Position numbers and translations under genes: made by a program. Positions 58,266 through 64,000 of a DNA stretch of 64,000 bases are shown here, piece after piece. The notes below the pieces were generated by a model. It did not search any database, was not told where the DNA came from, and was given only the letters and a program-made list of their open reading frames with translations. Source of the DNA: Brevundimonas sp. SH203 (GTDB lineage Bacteria; Pseudomonadota; Alphaproteobacteria; Caulobacterales; Caulobacteraceae); NCBI RefSeq assembly GCF_002157625.1, contig NZ_BDMM01000005.1, positions 1 through 64,000 on the forward strand, given 5' to 3'. Each line of letters starts with the position of its first letter. Within the stretch, counting starts at the first letter, position 1.

Positions 58266-61121
58266 TCAGGTCGTCTCGGGATCGAGGAAGCTTCGGGTCA
58301 GCTCCACCGCATCGGCCAGCCCCATGCGCTGGACCTCGGTTCCCGGCGGCAGGCTGGCGAACAGACGGGTGGGGGTGGCGGCGTCCAGCATCAGAAACAC
58401 CCCCTTGTCGTCGCCGCGCCGGATCAGCCGCCCGAACGCCTGGGCGATGCGGGCGCGGGCCAGGGCGTCGTCGTAACCCTTGCCCCCCAGCCGCTCGCGC
58501 CGCGCCTTGTGCAGCAGGTCCGGGCGCGGCCACGGCACGCGGTCGAAGGCCAGGACGCGCAGGGATCGACCCGGCACGTCCACCCCGTCGCGCACGGCGT
58601 CGGTGCCCAGAAGGCAGGAGTTCTCCTCCACGCGGAACATATCCACCAGCGCCCCGACCTCCAGCGGATCGACGTGCTGGGCGTACAGCGGCACGCCCGA
58701 CCGGGCCAGGTCCGGTCCCAGCCGCTCATAGACCGCCTTCAGACGACGGATGGCGGTGAACAGGCCCAGGCCCCCGCCGCCCGCCGCCAGGAACAGTTCG
58801 CGCATCGCCGCCGCCGTCTGGCGCGGATCGTCCTTGACCAGGTCGTTGACGACGATGACCCGGCTGTTGGCGGCATAGTCGAACGGGCTTTCGACCTTCA
58901 GGGTGCGCGGCGGCTCGATCAGGCGGGCCGATCCGGTTCGCATCCGCGCCAGGTCGAACGGATCGTCCTGCAAGGGATCGGACAGGGTGGCGGACGTGAC
59001 CAGCACCCCGTGCGAGGGCGCGATCACGGCGGCCTCCAGCGGCACGGTCGGGTCGATCCAGTGGCGGCGCAGCGCAACATCATGAATCCGGCCGAACGCC
59101 GTCTCGGCCGACAGCCAGTCGACGAAATCGGGATCGGGCTGATCCCCGCCGTCCTCCAGCGCCGCCAGCATCGACCGCCACCCCGGCAGGGTCATGCGCG
59201 CGCGCCGGTCCAGCCCGCGCAAGGCCCCCTCGATCCGCGACCGCTGCGACCCGTCCAGTTCGGCCGCCTCGTCGTCCAGAATGTCCTCCAGATGTCGCGA
59301 CAGGGCCAGCAGCGGCGCCTCGATGGCCGCCAGGGCCCGGGCCGCCGCTCGCGCCGTCTCGGCGACCGGATCGGTGACGGGTTTCAGCGCGCACTCCATG
59401 CCGAACTCCGGCCCGCCATAGGGGTTCGTCTCGGCCGTCCGCGCCCGCAGTTGGTCCAGCGCCGCAGCCAGAAACGCCTCGATCGGCCCGATGGGATTGA
59501 CCTCGCCCGAAGCCGGGGCGACCCGGCCCGACACCCCCTCGCCCGGCAGGGCGGCCGAGGCGCGGATGGCGTCCTGAAGCGATTTCAACGCCGCCTCGTT
59601 GTCGTTGACCATGTCGCCCAGACGCTGCTCCAGCCCGCGCCCGCGACGGCCCCGCCCCTCCGGCCCGCGTATCCAGCGGCGCAGCTCGGCCGCCTCCTGG
59701 CCCGACAGACAGGCGGAAAAGGCGCTGTCGGCGGCGTCGAACAGGTGGTGGCCCTCGTCGAAGACGATCCGCTTCAGCGCCGCCGTCTCGCCGTCCTGCT
59801 GCTGACCCCGCGCCGACCGCGCCCCGTCAAACGCCGCCTGGGTCAGAACCAGCGCATGGTTGGCGATGACCAGATCGGCGCGGCGGCTGGCGCGAATGGT
59901 CTTCTCCACGAAACAGCTGCGGTAATGCGGACAGGCGGCGTGGACGCATTCGCCCCGCCGATCCACCAGATTGGCCGCCCCCGCCGCATGGGCCGCGGGC
60001 GTGGCGAACAGGCCAGGCAGCCAGCCGGGAAAGTCCCCGCCCGTCATGTCGCCGTCGCGCGTCTGCAGCGCCCAGCGCCCGACCAGGGCCAGGCCGATCA
60101 GGTCGCCGTTCCCCAGCTGCGCCGCCTGCACCATGTCCTGCAGGTTCAGGACGCACAGATAGTTTTCGCGCCCCTTTCGGATCACCGCCTTCTTCTTGCG
60201 CTCGGCCGGATCGGGCCACAGCGAATGGCTTTCGCGGTCGATCTGGCGCTGCAGGGCGCGGGTGTAGGTCGAGATCCACGCCGCCCCCTGGTTCCGCTCG
60301 GCCCACAGGGAGGCGGGCGCCAGATAGCCCAGGGTCTTGCCCGTGCCGGTCCCCGCCTCGGCCAGCAGGACGCGGGGCCGCCCCTCCTCGTTCCTCGGCG
60401 AAAAGGCGAAGGCGGCCTCGGCGGCGTAGTCGGACTGGCTGGGCCGCGTCTCGTCCAGACCCGAAGCCTGAAGCAGTTTCTCAAGCCGGATGCGCGCGCT
60501 CTCGCTGTCGACCGGCGCCGACCCCGCTTCACCGCGCGGCGCCTCGTCCTCCCATTCGGTCAGGCGCGACCAGACGTCCAGCCCCGCGCTGCGATGCTGG
60601 CGCGCCCGCACCCCGCCCGCCTCCAGCGCCCGGACCACGCGATCCCCCCAAGCCCAGCCGGCCCGCTGCATCGTCAGCGCCAGCCCATAGGCCGCCTCCC
60701 GCTCGGGATAGGCGGGCTGCGCCAGTTCGCGCAGCAGCAGCCCGGCCGCCTCGCGCAGCGCCGTCGCTTGTTCCTCCGCCGACTTCGGCTCGGCCAGCCC
60801 CAGGACCAGCGCCAGCCCCGTCGGCGACGGCGCGCAGAACCGCGCGGGCCGCACGAAGGCGTACAGCTCCAGCACATCCATCAGATCGGACGACCGCCCA
60901 GGCGGCGTCAGCCCCAGCCGCCGCGCCGTCAGCGACGCATGGGCGACCAGAACCGGCCCGGTCGAGAACACCCCCTCGGCCGCGCCCCGCCCGATCTTCC
61001 TGGCCCCCGCCCCATCACACACCGCCCCCGCCCCCGGCGGCGTCGCCAGCGCCGGCGGCAGATCGGCCCAAGGCTCGGCGCCGGCCGGGCGAGTTTCAGC
61101 GATGACGGATTCGTCGGACAC
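58266..61121 (-). CDS. DinG-type ATP-dependent DNA helicase
   Basis: A 951-residue XPD/DinG-like superfamily 2 helicase. Walker A is LAEAGTGTGKTLGYL. The iron-sulfur cysteines are in ENYLCVLNL and GECVHAACPHYRSC. Motif II is IVFDEGHHLFD, followed by VTSATLSDP and the C-terminal IAQAFGRLIRRGDDKGVFLM. An extra 250-residue N-terminal region (GPVLVAHASLTARRLGL) precedes the helicase and is usual in alphaproteobacteria. It probably unwinds forked, R-loop or G4 DNA in a 5'-3' direction. Confidence 0.9.
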   Translation of the reverse strand: MSDESVIAETRPAGAEPWADLPPALATPPGAGAVCDGAGARKIGRGAAEGVFSTGPVLVAHASLTARRLGLTPPGRSSDLMDVLELYAFVRPARFCAPSPTGLALVLGLAEPKSAEEQATALREAAGLLLRELAQPAYPEREAAYGLALTMQRAGWAWGDRVVRALEAGGVRARQHRSAGLDVWSRLTEWEDEAPRGEAGSAPVDSESARIRLEKLLQASGLDETRPSQSDYAAEAAFAFSPRNEEGRPRVLLAEAGTGTGKTLGYLAPASLWAERNQGAAWISTYTRALQRQIDRESHSLWPDPAERKKKAVIRKGRENYLCVLNLQDMVQAAQLGNGDLIGLALVGRWALQTRDGDMTGGDFPGWLPGLFATPAAHAAGAANLVDRRGECVHAACPHYRSCFVEKTIRASRRADLVIANHALVLTQAAFDGARSARGQQQDGETAALKRIVFDEGHHLFDAADSAFSACLSGQEAAELRRWIRGPEGRGRRGRGLEQRLGDMVNDNEAALKSLQDAIRASAALPGEGVSGRVAPASGEVNPIGPIEAFLAAALDQLRARTAETNPYGGPEFGMECALKPVTDPVAETARAAARALAAIEAPLLALSRHLEDILDDEAAELDGSQRSRIEGALRGLDRRARMTLPGWRSMLAALEDGGDQPDPDFVDWLSAETAFGRIHDVALRRHWIDPTVPLEAAVIAPSHGVLVTSATLSDPLQDDPFDLARMRTGSARLIEPPRTLKVESPFDYAANSRVIVVNDLVKDDPRQTAAAMRELFLAAGGGGLGLFTAIRRLKAVYERLGPDLARSGVPLYAQHVDPLEVGALVDMFRVEENSCLLGTDAVRDGVDVPGRSLRVLAFDRVPWPRPDLLHKARRERLGGKGYDDALARARIAQAFGRLIRRGDDKGVFLMLDAATPTRLFASLPPGTEVQRMGLADAVELTRSFLDPETT

Positions 61122-61169
61122 GACCGATAGATAGCGGCCTTGGGGCTGAAACGGAACGGGAACATTTCA

Positions 61170-61198
61170 TTGACTAAACCGCTTGCGAAGAGTATGGC
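61170..61198 (+). promoter_or_regulatory. Possible promoter of toxin-antitoxin module 3
   Basis: TTGACT (61170-61175) and TATGGC (61193-61198) are separated by 17 bp, a reasonable sigma-70 spacing, 32 bp before the antitoxin ATG. Strength and start point are not known. Confidence 0.4.
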
Positions 61199-61229
61199 CA
61201 TCAACAATAGCCAGATCGGAGATGTCGCG

Positions 61230-61481
61230 ATGAACTGGAGCGTGGCCAAGGCCAAGGACAACTTCTCCGAGGTCATCCGCAAATCTCGCACCGAAGGACC
61301 GCAGGAAATCTCGTTGCACGGCGAGGCGGCCGCCGTGGTAATCTCAGCCGAGGATTTCAGACGCCTGAAAGACCCCCGTGCGTCGCGAGACTTCAAGGAC
61401 TGGCTGCTGAACGGCCCATCCCTTGAGGGTGTCGATCTGGAACGCGACCGACGACCTGCGAGGGAAATCGACCCCTTCTGA
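61230..61481 (+). CDS. Phd/YefM-type antitoxin (module 3)
   Basis: An 83-residue antitoxin beginning MNWSVAKAKDNFSEVIRKSR, then GPQEISLHGEAAAVVISAED and a charged tail (LEGVDLERDRRPAREIDPF). The start at 61230 is chosen because GGAG lies eight bases upstream; an ATG at 61194 would add 12 residues. Its stop shares a base with the toxin ATG (TGATG). Confidence 0.9.
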   Translation: MNWSVAKAKDNFSEVIRKSRTEGPQEISLHGEAAAVVISAEDFRRLKDPRASRDFKDWLLNGPSLEGVDLERDRRPAREIDPF

Positions 61482-61897
61482 TGTTCCTGCTCGACACCAA
61501 CGTCATCAGCGAACCCAAGCGAGTGCGTCCCGACGCCGGCGTGATCGCGTGGCTGGCCGATCAGTTGCTTTCGGACCTGCACCTCAGCGTCATCACCGTG
61601 GGCGAGCTTCGACGCGGCATCGTGCGGCTGGAGCCGGGACGGCGTCGCAACGATCTGGATTACTGGCTCTCCGACCTTTTGCTGAGGTATGGAGAACGCA
61701 TCCTGCCGGTCGATCTGGAGGTCACCGAACGTTGGGCGGCGTTGGCGGAATCCGCGCGAAAGCTGGGCCGGATTTCAGAGATGACGGACGAACTCATCGC
61801 CGCGACCGCCCACGTCCACGGCCTGACCTTGGTCACCCGCAACATCCGTCACTTCGAACACAGCGGTTGTCGGTTGTTGTCGCCGTGGAGTGAATGA
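61481..61897 (+). CDS. VapC-type PIN-domain toxin (module 3)
   Basis: A 138-residue ribonuclease toxin. Acidic residues lie in MFLLDTNVISEP, SVITVGELRRGI, and EMTDELIAATAHVHG, with TRNIRHFEHSGC at the end, matching the FitB/VapC group. Its stop overlaps by four bases the ATG of the following helicase gene (ATGA), so the helicase may be translated from the toxin-antitoxin mRNA. Confidence 0.93.
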   Translation: MFLLDTNVISEPKRVRPDAGVIAWLADQLLSDLHLSVITVGELRRGIVRLEPGRRRNDLDYWLSDLLLRYGERILPVDLEVTERWAALAESARKLGRISEMTDELIAATAHVHGLTLVTRNIRHFEHSGCRLLSPWSE

Positions 61898-64000
61898 CGA
61901 ACCTCCCCCCTCTTTTCGCCGACTGGTTCGCGGGGCGCGGCTGGTCGCCTCGGCGGCATCAGCTGGAGATGGTCGCGGCGGGCGAGGCGGGGCGGCACGC
62001 CCTGCTGGTCGCGCCGACCGGCGGGGGCAAGACGCTGGCGGGGTTTCTGCCCAGTCTGATCGACTTGGCCGAACGGGGACCGAGGCCGCAGACCGGGCCG
62101 GGATCGGGGGTGCATACCCTTTATCTGTCGCCGCTGAAGGCCCTGACCACCGACGTCGAACGCAATCTGATGACGCCGATCCGCGAGATCGGGCTGAACA
62201 TCCATGTCGAGACGCGCACCGGCGACACCAAACAGTCCAAGCGCCAAAGGCAGCGGGACTTTCCGCCCGACATCCTGCTGACGACGCCCGAGCAGTTGGC
62301 CCTGTTCTGCGCCTGGGAAGGAGCGAGGGCCTATTTCGCCGATCTGAAATGCGTCGTGCTGGACGAGGTCCATGCGATCTGGAGCGGCAAGCGCGGCGAT
62401 CTGCTGTCGCTGGGTCTGGGGCGGTTGCAGCAGTTTGCGCCAGGGATGCGGCGCGTGGGACTGAGCGCCACCATCGAAGACCCGGACCTGATCCGACGGT
62501 GGCTGGCGCCGGGTGGAGGGGCTCTTGACGCCGTCGCTCTGGTCAAGGGCGACCCCGGGGCGCCCGCCGTCATCGACGTGCTGATCTCGGAGGGCAAGGT
62601 GCCGTGGGCGGGCCATACGGGCCAACACGCCATTCCCGAGGTCTATGCCGCCATCCAGCGCGCGACCCTGGCCCTGATCTTCGTCAACACCCGCTGGCAG
62701 TCCGAGTTCGTGTTTCAGCAGCTGTGGGCGATCAACGACGATAACCTGCCCATCGGTCTGCACCACGGTTCATTGGCGGCGGAGCAGCGGCGCAAGATCG
62801 AGGCGGCGATGGCGCGCGGCGACCTGCGGGCCGTCGTCTGCACCTCGACGCTGGATCTCGGCATCGACTGGGGCGACGTGGACCTGGTGATCCAGATGGC
62901 GGCGCCGAAGGGATCGAGCCGACTGGTCCAGCGCATCGGCCGCGCCAATCACCGTCTGGACGAGCCGTCGCGCGCGCTTCTGGTGCCCGCCAGTCGGTTC
63001 GAGATGCTGGAGTGTCAGGCGGCGCGAGAGGCCGTCGCCGCCAACGCCTTCGACTGGGAGCCGATCCACATCGGCACGCTGGACACCCTGGCCCAGCACG
63101 TCATGGGCGTGGCCTGTTCCGAGGCCTTCGACATGCAGGCCCTATATGACGAAGTCGTCGGCTGCGGCCCCTATCGCGACCTGACCTGGGAACAGTTCGA
63201 GGAGGTGGTCGATTTCGTCGCCACCGGCGGCTACGCCCTGCGGACCTATGACCGTTTCGCGCGCATCGTGCGGACGCCGGACGGCCGCTGGAAGGTCAGA
63301 AACCAACACATCGCCCAGCGGCACAGGATGAACGTCGGCGCCATCGTCTCGGCCGGAACCCTGAACGTGCGGGTCGCCAGCCGCCGGGGCGGGGCCTCGC
63401 GCCAGCTGATCGGCGGCCGCAAGGTGGGCGAGGCCGAGGAATGGTATTTCGAGCAACTGACGCCCGGCGACACCTTCCAGTTCGCCGGTCAGATTTGGGC
63501 GTTTCAGGGCATCACCGGGACCGACGCCCTGGTCACGCACGCCAACGACAGCGATCCGAAGATTCCGTCCTGGGGCGGGTCGAAGTTTCCGCTGTCCACC
63601 TCGCTGGCCGACCGGGTTCGCACGATGATCCACGACCGCGACCACTGGCGCGTCCTGCCGCCCGACGTGCAGGAATGGATGGAACTGCAAGAGACCCGCT
63701 CGGTCATTCCCGACGCCGAATCCATGCTGGTCGAGACCTTCCCGCGCGGCAGCCGCCATTTCCTGGTCGCCTATCCGTTCGAAGGCAATCTGGCGCACAC
63801 GACGCTGTGCATGCTGCTGACCCGGCGGCTGGACCGGCTGGGCGTCGGGCCGCTGGGGTTCGTCGTCACCGACTACGCCCTGGCCATCTGGTCGATCCGG
63901 CCGATGGACGACGTCGACCTGGACGCCCTGTTCCAGTCCGACATGCTGGGCGACGATCTGGAGGCCTGGCTGGAGGAAAGCTTCATGATGAAGCGGTCTT
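61894..64000 (+). CDS. Lhr-type, ligase-associated DEXH helicase (incomplete)
   Basis: The first 702 codons are present and the gene runs past base 64000. Walker A is APTGGGKTLAGF, motif II is VVLDEVHAIWSGKRGD, motif III is GLSATIEDP, and motif VI is LVQRIGRANHRLD. A winged-helix and Lhr-core region follows (YFEQLTPGDTFQFAGQIWAF). This group sits in a DNA-repair cluster with an ATP-dependent DNA ligase, a nuclease and a phosphoesterase, which would lie beyond the window. The ATG at 61894 overlaps the PIN-toxin stop. Confidence 0.93.
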   Translation, partial: MTNLPPLFADWFAGRGWSPRRHQLEMVAAGEAGRHALLVAPTGGGKTLAGFLPSLIDLAERGPRPQTGPGSGVHTLYLSPLKALTTDVERNLMTPIREIGLNIHVETRTGDTKQSKRQRQRDFPPDILLTTPEQLALFCAWEGARAYFADLKCVVLDEVHAIWSGKRGDLLSLGLGRLQQFAPGMRRVGLSATIEDPDLIRRWLAPGGGALDAVALVKGDPGAPAVIDVLISEGKVPWAGHTGQHAIPEVYAAIQRATLALIFVNTRWQSEFVFQQLWAINDDNLPIGLHHGSLAAEQRRKIEAAMARGDLRAVVCTSTLDLGIDWGDVDLVIQMAAPKGSSRLVQRIGRANHRLDEPSRALLVPASRFEMLECQAAREAVAANAFDWEPIHIGTLDTLAQHVMGVACSEAFDMQALYDEVVGCGPYRDLTWEQFEEVVDFVATGGYALRTYDRFARIVRTPDGRWKVRNQHIAQRHRMNVGAIVSAGTLNVRVASRRGGASRQLIGGRKVGEAEEWYFEQLTPGDTFQFAGQIWAFQGITGTDALVTHANDSDPKIPSWGGSKFPLSTSLADRVRTMIHDRDHWRVLPPDVQEWMELQETRSVIPDAESMLVETFPRGSRHFLVAYPFEGNLAHTTLCMLLTRRLDRLGVGPLGFVVTDYALAIWSIRPMDDVDLDALFQSDMLGDDLEAWLEESFMMKRS

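Noticed and set aside
1..64000. CRISPR array or prophage
   Set aside because: No regularly spaced direct repeats, cas genes, phage structural genes or integrase were seen; the repeats found are palindromic and dispersed.

Overview
This is a GC-rich (visibly well above 60 %) alphaproteobacterial chromosome segment, most like Caulobacteraceae and probably Brevundimonas or a close relative. The signs are an OmpA-like secreted N-terminus, the tsaE-amgK-murU-addB-addA-trxA run, a trpF-trpB-trpA-accD-folC run, an AccD that has lost its zinc ribbon, long Ala/Lys tails on ribosomal protein L21, and 5' ends that often overlap the previous stop codon (ATGA, GTGA, TTGA, TGATG). The genus is an inference from gene content and order. 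No rRNA, dnaA, CRISPR array, prophage or intact transposon was seen.

Layout. 1-7.5 kb: an outer-membrane protein start, a short-chain dehydrogenase with a thiolase, a YqaA-dsbB-coq7 membrane/quinone operon on the minus strand, two damaged genes (DUF805, DUF5694) and hppD. 7.5-15 kb is the accessory part: an AT-richer RelA/SpoT-domain alarmone synthetase, a DJ-1/PfpI gene sitting between a truncated and an intact copy of an isoaspartyl peptidase start (44-bp direct repeats), a fumarylacetoacetase-like gene, a frameshifted TonB-like gene, tRNA-Leu(CAA) and two tandem DUF6289 secreted proteins. 15-20 kb: esterase, AsmA and an S9 peptidase. 20-31 kb: a Phd/PIN toxin-antitoxin pair, then the tsaE-amgK-murU-addB-addA cell-wall recycling and recombination operon, and trxA. 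31-38 kb: folC, accD and the trp genes, led by a second Phd/PIN pair and with a small secreted protein gene inserted between trpB and trpA. 38-47.7 kb: RsuA, an RsmC-like methyltransferase, uppP, a cation efflux protein, a glutathione transferase, a divergent GIY-YIG/DUF2239 pair with a repeated operator-like palindrome, queG, an FKBP and ilvA, then a lipoprotein and a tiny membrane-protein gene behind two hairpins. 47.7-54.8 kb: GNAT, rpmA, rplU, a phosphoribosyltransferase and MJ0042 zinc-ribbon pair, divergent ftsE-ftsX-ydcF-plsC, and MipA. 54.8-64 kb: hisC operon, ybaK, a DinG-type helicase, a third Phd/PIN pair, and an Lhr-type ligase-associated helicase cut by the window end.

Most intergenic spaces carry inverted-repeat elements of at least two families: one bounded by GTCTCCTCCCC...GGGGAGGAGAC, the other by GTCATCCT...AGGATGAC. 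Some supply stop codons or lie next to start sites. The observations most worth following are the two toxin-antitoxin pairs translationally coupled to housekeeping genes (trpF; Lhr helicase), the GIY-YIG/DUF2239 pair with its TTATCC-GGGTAA sites, the 44-bp duplication around the DJ-1 gene, the lone alarmone synthetase, and the tandem hairpins that bury the ribosome binding site of a 64-residue protein.
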